A stretch of 64,000 nt of DNA from Paenirhizobium daejeonense (GCF_014280875.1 NZ_JACLAL010000008.1:42149-106148); one strand, 5' to 3'; numbered from the stretch's first letter, positions 15,784 through 24,505 are shown. Numbers and translations: made by a program. Notes: generated by a model not told the origin, from the letters alone.

Positions 15784-16380
15784 TCACGTCTGAGGCCGCA
15801 GCGCGCCGTAATTCTCGAAGCGCTTGGTGAACTTGGCCGGCCACGCCGTCAGTTCGGTGTGACCATTTTCCCATTGGCCGGGAAAGTGCAGCATCAGGTA
15901 GCCGAGCAGGCTTGCCATGGCGAAGTGGCCGCCATGCAGCTTCTTGCCGGTCTTCGGCATGTTGGCTTCGAGATGATCGAGACCGCGAACGACCTTCGAC
16001 CACTGCCGGTCTATAACCGCCTGGCTGACCAGTTCCGGCGGACGCAAACGCTTCTCGTAGACGATGGCCAGCAGGCAGTCGTTGATGCCGTCGCATAGCG
16101 CCTCCAGTACTTCGGCTTCCGTTCGTTTTTCGTCCTTCTTGGGGTAAAGGCTCTTGCCGGAGACGCGGTGCAGATAATGCATGATGGCGCGGCTGTCGAA
16201 GATGGCGTCGCCGTCGTCGGTAACGAGGGCCGGGATCTTGCCGAGTGGATTGGCGTTGATCAGCACCGGCGGATCGTCATTGGTGTTGACGGTGATCTCG
16301 TCGAGATCGATCCCGAGATAGCGGGCCGCCATGCGGACCTTCGAGGAGTAGGGTGAGGTGGAGGAGAAAAGCAGCTTCAT
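15784..16380 (-). CDS. glutathione S-transferase family protein
   Basis: This 198-aa cytoplasmic GST has an N-terminal thioredoxin fold: MKLLFSSTSPYSSKVRMAAR carries a Ser/Tyr catalytic candidate, NPLGKIPALV is the cis-Pro loop, and FDSRAIMHYL binds glutathione. An alpha-helical C-terminal domain follows. The ATG at 16380 matches the family N-terminus; an upstream Met would add 22 unrelated residues. It is read toward the shared terminator and may be co-transcribed with the RNase T2 gene 26 bp upstream. The substrate is unknown. Confidence 0.85.
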   Translation of the reverse strand: MKLLFSSTSPYSSKVRMAARYLGIDLDEITVNTNDDPPVLINANPLGKIPALVTDDGDAIFDSRAIMHYLHRVSGKSLYPKKDEKRTEAEVLEALCDGINDCLLAIVYEKRLRPPELVSQAVIDRQWSKVVRGLDHLEANMPKTGKKLHGGHFAMASLLGYLMLHFPGQWENGHTELTAWPAKFTKRFENYGALRPQT

Positions 16381-16406
16381 GGGTGATCCATTTTCTGGTG
16401 CGGTAT

Positions 16407-17141
16407 TTACCGCCGGGGCGGGATTGTAATGCTCTGTTGCCGGCAACTGTTACGGTCCACGTCCTGGCAGGTGCGGAATTCGAGGTCCTTCGTCAGGCAG
16501 ATCTGGATCTCGTCGAGCTTGCCGTCCTCGCAGGTGACGGCGATGCCGCGGGGATCGAGGCCACGATTGGCGTCGAGGAACTGGGTTTCCAGAACCACAG
16601 GCGAAATCCTTGTCTCTTTTCGGGCTGTTGCAAGGGCGGCGGGTACTGCGACCTTCTCGTAGGCGGCCCGGGTGACAGCGAAATAGTCGGCCTGACCGAG
16701 GCCGGAACAGGTTCCGTGCTTGCGCCATTCATGCCCGATTAGCCCCATGCTGGGCATGATGTCGAGCATGGGGCGACCGACGCCTTCCGGGACGCGTTGT
16801 GCTGCGTCTGTCGCGCAGGATTCCGGATAGCCGCGTTCGAATTGCGGCCACAGGCCATGCACGATCAGGCCATAACTTTTCGATGGCCCACACTGATCGC
16901 GATTCCCGCCGCCCGTATTGAGCGAACAGAAGGTCGGTGACCAGGAAAGCGCCAATACGTAGTAATCGAAGCCGGTTCCGCGCGGCAATTTCACCGGGGA
17001 TGGTGTCACAGCGGGCGGCGGCGCCGTACTTTCCTTCTGTGGCGGAGATAGGGTTGGTTTCCCCTCGGGTTTCAGGAGGGCGTAGGCGAGAGCGGCCAAT
17101 GCCAGAAAGGCGAGGGCGATGAAACCTGCATATCGGGACAT
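16407..17141 (-). CDS. exported ribonuclease T2 family protein (RNase I-like)
   Basis: This 244-aa protein has an N-terminal hydrophobic signal/anchor (residues about 7-23), then a Pro/Ser-rich linker (about 25-53), then an RNase T2 domain. Both catalytic signatures are present: CAS I LIVHGLWPQ (H95) and CAS II GHEWRKHGTC (E138, H142). At least six Cys support disulfides, so it is periplasmic. It should cleave RNA non-specifically through 2',3'-cyclic phosphates. It lies 22 bp downstream of a small secreted protein gene in the same direction. That neighbour could be a cofactor or inhibitor, which is an inference. Confidence 0.9.
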   Translation of the reverse strand: MSRYAGFIALAFLALAALAYALLKPEGKPTLSPPQKESTAPPPAVTPSPVKLPRGTGFDYYVLALSWSPTFCSLNTGGGNRDQCGPSKSYGLIVHGLWPQFERGYPESCATDAAQRVPEGVGRPMLDIMPSMGLIGHEWRKHGTCSGLGQADYFAVTRAAYEKVAVPAALATARKETRISPVVLETQFLDANRGLDPRGIAVTCEDGKLDEIQICLTKDLEFRTCQDVDRNSCRQQSITIPPRR

Positions 17142-17163
17142 GGCGTTCGTCTATCAATCCTGC

Positions 17164-17586
17164 CTAGCGCAGCGAGGCGCAATGGGCGCCGTAGACATGC
17201 CACGGGTCGAGACCGCTGGCGCAGTATTCGACGGAGTGGCCGACACCGGCAAGCCCCCAGGTGCTCTCGATCACATACCAGAGCGCGCGGCGGTGGCCAT
17301 CTGTTCCGGTGATCGTCGTATTGCAATAGCGGCGCTCGATGCGATGGGTGTCGTCGGCAGGCTGGAAGCGGCTTTCATGAATGCTGCCGAAGTCCTGTAC
17401 GGCAAGATCGACCTTGAGGAATTCGCGATTGTTCACCGCGAAGCGGGAACTGACATTACCGGCGACCTGCTCGCAGGATGGCGTCGCCGCAAGGCTCTCC
17501 GTCGCGATGGCAATTGACATGAAACCGGCTAGGGGCATGAGACTGGCAAGCGACAGCGCGGCGCGGATCAGCAGACGGTTCGTCAT
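17164..17586 (-). CDS. secreted small protein of unknown function, upstream of RNase T2
   Basis: This 140-aa protein has a clear signal peptide (about residues 1-34, ending SLAATPS) and four Cys in the mature part (PSCEQ, RYCNTT, EYCASG, HCASLR), suggesting two disulfides. The mature chain has WYVIESTWGLAG and VNNREFLKVDLAV. The ATG at 17586 has GGGGAGA 6 nt upstream and was preferred to an upstream TTG. It is co-directional and nearly contiguous with the RNase T2 gene, so they form an operon. No family is recognised. Confidence 0.75.
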   Translation of the reverse strand: MTNRLLIRAALSLASLMPLAGFMSIAIATESLAATPSCEQVAGNVSSRFAVNNREFLKVDLAVQDFGSIHESRFQPADDTHRIERRYCNTTITGTDGHRRALWYVIESTWGLAGVGHSVEYCASGLDPWHVYGAHCASLR

Positions 17587-17670
17587 GATGAATCTCCCCA
17601 ATGAGCCGCCACAATGTTGAGAAACGGCGGCAACGTCAAGGGATCCGGCTTCCCGGTCTCCGTCTGCGGC

Positions 17671-18522
17671 TTATTCCTCGCCCCTCAGCCAGAAGCAGCG
17701 CTGCGAGGCAAAACGATCCTGCGCCAGCACCCGCTTCAGTTCCGGCAGCGCCGCATGCAACTCGTCCTTCAGCGTGTAGGGCGGGTTGACGATGATGAGG
17801 CCGGAGCCGGAAAGGCCGGTCGTTTCGCGGTCGCTGCGAACCGAAAGCTCGGCACAGAGCATTTTGGGGATCTCAAGTTCCTTGAGCGCCTGATGGAAGG
17901 CCGCGATCGGCGCACCCTTCTTGATCGGGTACCACAGGCAATAGACGCCGGTCGAAAAACGCCGCGATGCTCTGGAAAGCCCATCAACCAGCCGGTCGTA
18001 TTCCCCATCGATCTCGAAAGGCGGATCGACCAGAACAATGCCGCGCTTTTCCTTCGGCGGCAGGTGCGCACCGAGCGTCAGCCAGCCGTCGAGTTCGGTC
18101 ACGCGCACCTGATAGTCGCCCTCGAAAAGACGCGACAACGCGCGGCAGTCGTCCGGGTGAAGTTCCATCGCGGACAGACGGTCCTGCGGGCGAAAGAGCA
18201 TGCGCGAAAGCTTCGGTGAACCGGGGTAAAGCCGGATGGAGCCGTCCGGATTGAGCGTGCGCACGGCCTCGATATAAGGAGCGAGAAAGGCCGAGACCGG
18301 TGCGGGCAGTTCAGCTTCCAGCAGCCTGCCGATGCCATCCTTCCATTCGCCTGTTTTCTGGGCCTCTTCCGAGGAAAGATCGTAGAGCCCGATGCCGGCA
18401 TGGGTGTCGAGCAGGCGGAAGGCCTTGTCTTTCTGCTGCAGGTATACGATCAGGCGGGCCAGCACCGCATGCTTCAGCACGTCGGCAAAATTGCCTGCAT
18501 GGTAGATGTGGCGATAGTTCAT
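17671..18522 (-). CDS. rlmJ: 23S rRNA (adenine(2030)-N6)-methyltransferase
   Basis: This 283-aa SAM-dependent RNA methyltransferase modifies A2030 of 23S rRNA. The family start MNYRHIYHAGNFADVLKHAV is seen exactly, followed by the SAM site region FRLLDTHAGIGLYDL, then the catalytic DPPF (VLVDPPFEIDGEYDR) and a C-terminal SGLIIVNPPY. The frame continues far upstream antisense to the neighbouring molybdoenzyme, but the ATG at 18522 gives the family length and N-terminus. It is divergent from the oxidoreductase gene with a 75-bp gap. Confidence 0.95.
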   Translation of the reverse strand: MNYRHIYHAGNFADVLKHAVLARLIVYLQQKDKAFRLLDTHAGIGLYDLSSEEAQKTGEWKDGIGRLLEAELPAPVSAFLAPYIEAVRTLNPDGSIRLYPGSPKLSRMLFRPQDRLSAMELHPDDCRALSRLFEGDYQVRVTELDGWLTLGAHLPPKEKRGIVLVDPPFEIDGEYDRLVDGLSRASRRFSTGVYCLWYPIKKGAPIAAFHQALKELEIPKMLCAELSVRSDRETTGLSGSGLIIVNPPYTLKDELHAALPELKRVLAQDRFASQRCFWLRGEE

Positions 18523-18597
18523 CTGGCGTCCTGATGGTTTTGATGATTTGTCGGAATGGGCCTTTTGGCGCTCTCGGGCTTGGAATATACAAAAGAC

Positions 18598-20712
18598 ATG
18601 AACATCGCGAGCCCTATTCGTAAGACCGGTCACACGGTCTGTCCGCACGATTGTCCCTCCGCCTGCGCGCTCAACGTCGACGTCGAGCCGGACGGCCGCA
18701 TCGGCCGTGTGCGCGGCGCACCTGACAACACCTATACGGCCGGCGTCATCTGCGCCAAGGTCGCCCGTTATGCCGAGCGCCTCTATCATCCTGACAGGCT
18801 CATGACGCCGAAGCGGCGTAAGGGAGCAAGGGGTGCCGGCGACTGGCAGGAGGTTTCCTGGGAGGCCGCTCTCGACGAGATCGCCGACGCCTTCGTCAAG
18901 GCGGAGGTGGCGCATGGCTCCGAGGCGATCTGGCCGTATTTTTATGCCGGCACCATGGGCCAGGTGCAGCGCGACTCGATCGAGCGGCTGCGTCACGCCA
19001 AGCGCTATTCCGGCTTCATGGGTACGATCTGCACAAACATGGCCTGGACCGGCTATGTCATGGGAACCGGTGCGCTGCGCGGACCCGATCCGCGCGAGAT
19101 GGCGAAATCGGATTGCGTCGTCATCTGGGGCACGAATGCGGTGGCCACGCAGGTCAACGTCATGACCCACGCGACCCGCGCCCGCAAGGAACGCGGCGCG
19201 AAGATCGTCGTGATCGACATCTACGACAACCCGACGATGAAACAGGCCGATCTCGGCCTGATCGTCCGTCCGGGCACGGATGCGGCACTTGCCTGCGCGC
19301 TGATGCACGTCGCCTTCCGCGATGGCTATGCCGACCGCGAATACATGGCGAAATATGCCGATGACCCGGCCGGTCTCGAGGCGCATCTCGCGAGCCGTAC
19401 GCCGGAATGGGCGGCGGCGATCACCGGCCTCTCGGTGGAAGAGATCGAAACGCTGGCAAGACTGGTCGGCACGACGAAGAAGACCTTCTTCCGCCTCGGC
19501 TATGGCTTTGCCCGCCAGCGCAACGGTTCCGCCGCCATGCATGCGGCCCTGTCGGTCGCGACCGTCCTCGGTCTCTGGCAATACGAAGGCGCCGGCGCCT
19601 TCCACAACAACGGCGATATTTTCCGGCTGAACAAATCGGAACTTATGGGCACCGGCTATATGGACCCGTCGATCCGCATGCTCGACCAGTCGCAGATCGG
19701 CCGCGTGCTGACCGGTGACGCCGAGGCCTTGCGCCATGGCGGACCGGTGACGGCGCTGCTGATCCAGAACACCAATCCGATGAATGTCGCGCCCGAACAG
19801 CGGTTGGTGAAGCAGGGCTTTCTGCGTGACGACCTCTTTGTCGCCGTCCATGAGCAGTTCATGACGGAAACCGCCGAAGTCGCCGATATCGTGCTGCCGG
19901 CCACCATGTTCGTGGAGCATGACGATATCTATCGCGCCGGTGGCCAGAGCCATGTCCTTTTGGGACCGAAGCTTGTGGAGCCGCCGGAAACGGTGCGCAC
20001 CAACCTCTTCGTGATCGAGGAACTGGCGAAGCGTCTTGGCGTCTCGAACTATCCGGGTTTCTGTCTCTCGGAAGAAGAGCATATCGACCGGCTTCTGAAG
20101 GCAAGCGGTCAAGCCGGATATGAGGAACTGAAGGCCGGCCGCTGGATCGACTGCCAGCCGGACTTCCGCGAGGCCCATTTCCTCGATGGTTTCGGACATC
20201 CCGATGGCAAGTTTCGCTTCCGCCCGGATTGGGCGACGGGCAAGTCTCCCAACAAGCCGCCGGAAAATGTCGGCAATCTCGGCCCCGTTGCAGCATTGCC
20301 GGCACTTCCGGATCATGTCGATCTGATCGAGGTCGCCGACGCCGAACATCCCTTCCGTCTCGCGACTTCTCCCGCCCGCAACTTCCTGAATTCGACCTTT
20401 GCCGAAACAAAGACTTCGGTCGAGAAAGAGGGCAGACCGGAAGTCATGGTCAACACCGGGGATGCCGAGCGACTTTCCATCGCCGCCGGTGATGTGGTGC
20501 GCATCGGCAACGGCCGTGGCGAGATCCGGATCCATGCGCGGGTCACCGATGCGGTGAAGCCGGGCGTGCTGGTCGCCGAGGGGCTTTGGCCCAACAAGGC
20601 CCATATCGACGGAGAAGGCATCAACGTGCTGACCGGCGCCGATTGCGTGGCTCCCCATGGCGGCGCAGCCTTCCACGACAATAAGGTCTGGCTCCTGAAG
20701 GACGGCGAATGA
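18598..20712 (+). CDS. molybdopterin-dependent oxidoreductase (formate dehydrogenase/DMSO reductase superfamily)
   Basis: This 704-aa protein has an N-terminal [4Fe-4S] site (CPHDCPSAC with a later Cys in GVICAK, about residues 14-52). Molybdopterin-binding segments are seen (VIWGTNAVATQVNVM, FRLGYGFARQRNG) and a C-terminal dinucleotide-binding domain (about 590-704, RLSIAAGDVVRIGNGRGEI). No Tat signal is seen, so it is probably cytoplasmic. The ATG at 18598 was chosen because MNIASPIRKTGHTVCP is family-like. No electron-transfer subunits are adjacent. The Mo ligand and substrate cannot be named. moaD and moaE lie 8 kb away. Confidence 0.85.
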   Translation: MNIASPIRKTGHTVCPHDCPSACALNVDVEPDGRIGRVRGAPDNTYTAGVICAKVARYAERLYHPDRLMTPKRRKGARGAGDWQEVSWEAALDEIADAFVKAEVAHGSEAIWPYFYAGTMGQVQRDSIERLRHAKRYSGFMGTICTNMAWTGYVMGTGALRGPDPREMAKSDCVVIWGTNAVATQVNVMTHATRARKERGAKIVVIDIYDNPTMKQADLGLIVRPGTDAALACALMHVAFRDGYADREYMAKYADDPAGLEAHLASRTPEWAAAITGLSVEEIETLARLVGTTKKTFFRLGYGFARQRNGSAAMHAALSVATVLGLWQYEGAGAFHNNGDIFRLNKSELMGTGYMDPSIRMLDQSQIGRVLTGDAEALRHGGPVTALLIQNTNPMNVAPEQRLVKQGFLRDDLFVAVHEQFMTETAEVADIVLPATMFVEHDDIYRAGGQSHVLLGPKLVEPPETVRTNLFVIEELAKRLGVSNYPGFCLSEEEHIDRLLKASGQAGYEELKAGRWIDCQPDFREAHFLDGFGHPDGKFRFRPDWATGKSPNKPPENVGNLGPVAALPALPDHVDLIEVADAEHPFRLATSPARNFLNSTFAETKTSVEKEGRPEVMVNTGDAERLSIAAGDVVRIGNGRGEIRIHARVTDAVKPGVLVAEGLWPNKAHIDGEGINVLTGADCVAPHGGAAFHDNKVWLLKDGE

Positions 20713-21305
20713 GCCGTTTCGACCGAACCAATATCGACATCGTCAGTGATGAGGTCGTGTGGAAGGGATGGAGCACCCTGCGTCGCGTCGTTTTCGACTA
20801 TGGGCGCGATGGCCATACGACACAGCTTGAATGGGAGGTCTTTGATCGCGGTGAAGCCGTTGCCGTGCTGATCTACGATCCCCGACGGGACGTCGTGGTT
20901 CTTGTGCGGCAGTTCAGGATTCCCGTGCATTTGCAGGGCGAAGCACCGTTTCTACTGGAAGTCCCGGCAGGTTCCATGGAGCGGGGGGAGGATCCCGAGA
21001 AAACGGTGATCCGCGAGGCGCACGAGGAAACCGGCTTCGGCCTCAGGCGGCCGAGGCGATTGTTTTCCGCCTATATGTCGCCCGGCGCGGTGACGGAAAA
21101 GATCCATTTTTTCTATGCGCAGATCGGAGAGGCCGACAGGGTGGCCGATGGCGGTGGGTTGGACGAGGAGCACGAGGATATCGAGCTTGTTGAACTTACT
21201 TTGGCAACCGCTCTTGCCATGATTGAAAGCGGAGAAATCCTCGACGCGAAGACGATCATGCTGCTGCAGTGGGCGGCATTGAACCGCGAACATCTGGCCG
21301 ACTGA
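20709..21305 (+). CDS. Nudix hydrolase, NudK/ADP-ribose pyrophosphatase-like
   Basis: This 198-aa hydrolase of nucleoside diphosphate-linked compounds has a perfect Nudix box (GSMERGEDPEKTVIREAHEE, then TGF): G-x5-E-x7-RE-x2-EE-x-G. LLEVPAGSME and an EHEDIELVEL segment before the C-terminus resemble NudK/GDP-mannose or ADP-ribose pyrophosphatases. Its ATG overlaps the stop of the molybdo-oxidoreductase by 4 bp, so the two are coupled. A shared role in nucleotide or cofactor turnover is possible but not shown. Confidence 0.9.
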   Translation: MSRFDRTNIDIVSDEVVWKGWSTLRRVVFDYGRDGHTTQLEWEVFDRGEAVAVLIYDPRRDVVVLVRQFRIPVHLQGEAPFLLEVPAGSMERGEDPEKTVIREAHEETGFGLRRPRRLFSAYMSPGAVTEKIHFFYAQIGEADRVADGGGLDEEHEDIELVELTLATALAMIESGEILDAKTIMLLQWAALNREHLAD

Positions 21306-21325
21306 AGTGTTCTGTGCGGTTGTGT

Positions 21326-21362
21326 AAAAAGGCCGCGAACGCGCAAAGGTACGTTCGCGGCC
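21326..21362 (-). terminator. Rho-independent terminator of the omptin A gene
   Basis: GGCCGCGAACG (21331-21341) and CGTTCGCGGCC (21352-21362) form an 11-bp perfect stem. On the minus strand it is followed by TTTTT (21326-21330). A second stem (GGACGGC/GCCGTCC, 21367-21387) lies between it and the omptin stop. On the plus strand it may also slow readthrough from the Nudix gene. Confidence 0.8.
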
Positions 21363-21401
21363 AGACGGACGGCGTGGCTGGCCGTCCGGGGGGGCGGGGG
21401 A

Positions 21402-22346
21402 TCAGAATTTGCCCTTGAGGCCGAAGGATATCGATACCGCCTGGAAATCGGCGCCGGCGCCGTTGGAGAAATGCTCGTCGTCACTTGCGCCCGTGGTGTC
21501 GACCATGCGGACGTCTCCCTTGGTTCGGAAGACCTTCTCGAAATTCCCAGCGACATAGAATGCGGCGTTCTGGGTGAATTCGTAGTTCACCGCGACATTA
21601 GCCCCGAGCATAGGGGCTGCGCCCATGGAATCGTAGAAGCGCAGGTCACGCATCCAGTGGTCGTCGATATCCTCGATGCCAAAGCTGAGGCCGCCTTTCA
21701 GGCCGCCGGAGAGAGTAAAGGCGCCGATCTTATGTTCCGCATTCGCCGCAAGGAAGGCGACAGGGATCTTCTGGCGATAACTGATGGCCCTCTCGCCGTC
21801 GGCAAAGCTTCCTACGGTGTCATGCAGAGCGGACGTGCTGTAGATGTAGGAGCCGCCAAAGGCGCTCCACTTCACATCCGAATAGCTGAAGCCCAGGCCG
21901 AGATCGAGCGTCGTGGCGTCGTTGGAGTAGACGTCGCGGTCCACTTCGATCGAGCCATTGAAGTAATGGTCTAGCTTCGTGTCTGGATGGGTGGAGCGGT
22001 GCGTCCAGTCGTCGATGGAATAGACGAGCCAGTCGTAGTCGACCATGTGACCGTTGCCGTTGGCCCCGATGTTGACGTTCGCCTTCATGCTCCAGTTCTT
22101 GTCGAGGTCAGCCATCGCGCCGAACGTGTAGAGCGTGACGCCCTTGCTCTCCCAGTCGAGCTGGCTGAGCTTGTGGGAGCCGTCATAGACATATTCCCCG
22201 GCCTTGATGTTGGCGAAGCCGATGCCTCCGTAAATGGTGAAGCTCTGGTCAGGAGACGTGAATATATTGTCCGCTGCCGTCGCAAGGGCGGGAACACAAA
22301 ATAAAAGGCCCGCCAGAAAGGCGGTTTGCGGGCGAAGAAAAGACAT
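21402..22346 (-). CDS. omptin-family outer-membrane protease (copy A)
   Basis: This 314-aa protein has a signal peptide (about 1-24) and a ten-strand barrel of omptin type. The omptin catalytic set is present: the Asp pair D103/D105 in HMVDYDW and the Asp-His dyad D228/H230 in IDDHWMRD. The family signature HPDTKLDHY and GGSYIYS, DGERAISYRQK are also seen, and it ends in Phe (GLKGKF). It compares well with the OmpT motifs NMVDQDW, RHPDTQLN and NDEH. Omptins cleave at basic residues at the cell surface and need LPS. GAGGG precedes the ATG. A near paralogue lies 179 bp upstream. Confidence 0.9.
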   Translation of the reverse strand: MSFLRPQTAFLAGLLFCVPALATAADNIFTSPDQSFTIYGGIGFANIKAGEYVYDGSHKLSQLDWESKGVTLYTFGAMADLDKNWSMKANVNIGANGNGHMVDYDWLVYSIDDWTHRSTHPDTKLDHYFNGSIEVDRDVYSNDATTLDLGLGFSYSDVKWSAFGGSYIYSTSALHDTVGSFADGERAISYRQKIPVAFLAANAEHKIGAFTLSGGLKGGLSFGIEDIDDHWMRDLRFYDSMGAAPMLGANVAVNYEFTQNAAFYVAGNFEKVFRTKGDVRMVDTTGASDDEHFSNGAGADFQAVSISFGLKGKF

Positions 22347-22455
22347 GCGTTTACCCTCAGTAGTACTTATCCAATGAGGTCGGACACTACGGTTTTGCTC
22401 CTCTTCTTCAATGGGGAGAACCGGCCATTTATGGGAATGACCCAGGCCAAAAGTG

Positions 22456-22473
22456 AGTCAATTAGTTTTGACT
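22456..22473. promoter_or_regulatory. inverted repeat AGTCAA-ttagtt-TTGACT upstream of omptin A
   Basis: A perfect 6-bp dyad with a 6-bp spacer lies 110 bp before the omptin A start, in the 179-bp gap between the two omptin genes. It may be the operator of an activator or repressor that treats the copies separately. Confidence 0.35.
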
Positions 22474-22525
22474 GGCTTCTGCTGGCGGAAATCGCGCAAT
22501 CATTGGCACGCAGCAGTATCAGCTT

Positions 22526-23467
22526 TCAGAAACGCCCCTTCACACCGAAGGACACTGACCATGCCTGGAAGTCGGCACCGGCCGCGTCGTCGAACTTGGC
22601 GGATGCCGGAACAATTGTGCTCTCTACCTTCGTGTCACCCTTGGCGTGATAGATTTTCTGGTAGTCCCCGGCCACGTAGATCGAGGCGGATGGCAGGAGC
22701 TGATAGTCGAGTGAGACATTGGCCCCGATCATCGGCGCGGGTTTCATGTCATCGGTAAAACGCAGGTCGCGCATCCAGTGGTCGTCGATATCGCTTATGC
22801 CGAAGGTCGCCCCGCCCTGGAGACCGCCTGAAAGTGTCAGAGCGCCGATGCTTTGCTCAGCATTGGCCGAGACGAAGGCAACGGGAATCTTCTGCCGATA
22901 GGTAATGCCCTTCTCTCCGTCCGCGAAGGTGCCGACGGTGTCATGCAGGGAATAGTTGGAATAGACATAGCTGCCGCCGTACCCACTCCATTGCACATCC
23001 GAATAGCCAAGGCCGCCGCCAAGAGCGAGCCTCGTGCTCTCTGTCTGGTAAATGGTTCTGTCTGCTTCGATCATGCCGTTCAGATAGTGGTCGAGCTTCG
23101 TGTCGGGATGGACGGACCGATCCGTCCAGTCATCGATGGAATAGTCCATCCAGTCCCGGTCCACCATGTGGCCGTCGCCCCTCATGCCGAAGTCGAGCTT
23201 GCCCTTCAGGCGCCAGTTGTAGCCGAGTTCAAGTGTTGCGCCCAGCTTGGCGGTAGGGACGTTCTTGCTCTTCCAGTCAAGCTGGCTGAGCTTGTGACCT
23301 CCGTCGTAGACATATTCCCCAGCTTGGAGATTTGTGAAGCCGATACCCGCAAAGGCGCTCACCGAGCCATTAGAGGAAGAGTAGAAATTGTCCTGGGCGC
23401 GGGCGGGCAGCATCGACACCAAGACGGCTGACGCAATCAACGGTAAATGGAAAAGGCGAATCGTCAT
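22526..23467 (-). CDS. omptin-family outer-membrane protease (copy B)
   Basis: This 313-aa paralogue of copy A can be aligned almost residue for residue. The catalytic D103/D105 (HMVDRDW) and D228/H230 (IDDHWMRD) are at the same positions, with HPDTKLDHY, GGSYVYS and a terminal Phe (GVKGRF). The signal peptide ends near ARAQDN. Surface-loop segments differ most (for example DTKVESTIVPASAKFDD against copy A's VDTTGASDDEHFSN), which suggests different specificity. The ATG at 23467 uses AAGGGG as Shine-Dalgarno, and that sequence is the 3' arm of a hairpin. Confidence 0.9.
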   Translation of the reverse strand: MTIRLFHLPLIASAVLVSMLPARAQDNFYSSSNGSVSAFAGIGFTNLQAGEYVYDGGHKLSQLDWKSKNVPTAKLGATLELGYNWRLKGKLDFGMRGDGHMVDRDWMDYSIDDWTDRSVHPDTKLDHYLNGMIEADRTIYQTESTRLALGGGLGYSDVQWSGYGGSYVYSNYSLHDTVGTFADGEKGITYRQKIPVAFVSANAEQSIGALTLSGGLQGGATFGISDIDDHWMRDLRFTDDMKPAPMIGANVSLDYQLLPSASIYVAGDYQKIYHAKGDTKVESTIVPASAKFDDAAGADFQAWSVSFGVKGRF

Positions 23468-23476
23468 GCCCCGCAA

Positions 23477-23495
23477 CCCCTTGTTGTTTAAGGGG
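23477..23495 (-). promoter_or_regulatory. hairpin masking the Shine-Dalgarno of omptin B
   Basis: On the mRNA (minus strand) CCCCTT-aaacaac-AAGGGG forms a perfect 6-bp stem. Its 3' arm AAGGGG is the only good Shine-Dalgarno, 9 nt before the ATG. The fold would block initiation unless melted or bound, as in an RNA thermometer or protein-controlled leader. Confidence 0.5.
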
Positions 23496-23554
23496 AGCCT
23501 GCCTCGGAATGGTTAATGATTGGCTATTATGCTGTGTTACCGCCGTCCGCTATC

Positions 23555-24505
23555 TCAAAATGCGATGGCGTTGGCATCTTGCTCTGAGAGATCGACAATG
23601 GATGGAACGTTACGAACCATCTCGTATTTGACCTGCGTTACCTTCACGGCACGATACCAGTCGATGAGGTCGCCCCAGGGGTCGTTGATCTTGCCGAGGC
23701 CGGCAATGAAGGCCGCGATGGTGCCGACTTCGGTCTGGCCGGTGACGACGAAATAGCCACCGAGAGCAAGAATTCCGGCATAGCCGAGTTGGGTAAGGAG
23801 GTTCATGAAAAAGTTCATGGTGAACTTGATCTTGTATACGCCCATGTTGAGCGCAAAAATCTGTTCTATCCGCTTGTTCTGCACGCCATCAGCATCGAGC
23901 GCCGCGCCGCGCTCGACGATACCGGCGCTCATCTGACGGGTGACGTTGATCTTCGCGCCTACCCTTCGGTTGATGGCTCCTTGCATCAGCGGCACAAAGC
24001 CGATCTGCGGACAGAATACCAGCACGACCACGAGCGCCATCAACGGTTGGAGGTAGATAAGGTAGCCCGTGACCGACAGGAGAATACCGGCCTGCAACAA
24101 GGGCTCTGAAATCGCGCCGCCTACAAATCCGCCGATCGGTTCTGCCTCGGCAATCACGATCGAAAGTTCTGCTCCTTCCTTGGTGAGGTCCACGGTATCA
24201 GGGTGGACCGTATCGGATACGAAAACGACCCGGCGCAGCCAGCGGACCGATCGCTCGCCGATCCAGTTGCGGTAGATGTTCAGTGCGAGTTTCACGGATC
24301 CTTCGGCTAGAACGCAAAGAAGATAAAGGCTCACCAGCGTGATGATGGCACTGAATGGCTTCATGTCGGTCGCATCATTGACGATGCGACGCTGGATTTC
24401 GAGCGGGATGGTGCCAAGCAGGAAGAGGAGAATGGAGAGGATGGCGATTGCGGCCTGATGCAGGCCGCTGACCCGCCAGACGAAGCGATAAAGTGATGTC
24501 GGCAC
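23555..24505 (-). CDS. ABC exporter transmembrane domain without ATPase domain
   Basis: This protein of about 316 aa has the six-helix type I exporter fold (SILLFLLGTIPLEIQRRIVND, TLVSLYLLCVLAEG, ILLSVTGYLIYLQPLMALVV and GYAGILALGGYFVVTGQTEVG seen in order; each quoted in part). The chain stops after KYEMVRNVPSIVDLSEQ, where a half-transporter would enter its nucleotide-binding domain. No Walker A, ABC signature or remnant follows before the omptin gene. It is either a TMD-only protein or an old truncation. The GTG at 24505 has AGGGA upstream; a TTG at 24541 is an alternative start. Confidence 0.7.
   Translation of the reverse strand: MPTSLYRFVWRVSGLHQAAIAILSILLFLLGTIPLEIQRRIVNDATDMKPFSAIITLVSLYLLCVLAEGSVKLALNIYRNWIGERSVRWLRRVVFVSDTVHPDTVDLTKEGAELSIVIAEAEPIGGFVGGAISEPLLQAGILLSVTGYLIYLQPLMALVVVLVFCPQIGFVPLMQGAINRRVGAKINVTRQMSAGIVERGAALDADGVQNKRIEQIFALNMGVYKIKFTMNFFMNLLTQLGYAGILALGGYFVVTGQTEVGTIAAFIAGLGKINDPWGDLIDWYRAVKVTQVKYEMVRNVPSIVDLSEQDANAIAF

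Noticed and set aside
18523..20676. Very long minus-strand open frame continuing upstream of rlmJ, antisense to the molybdo-oxidoreductase
   Set aside because: It is a codon-bias shadow of the oxidoreductase gene. The encoded residues resemble no protein, and RlmJ has its own well-placed ATG at 18522.
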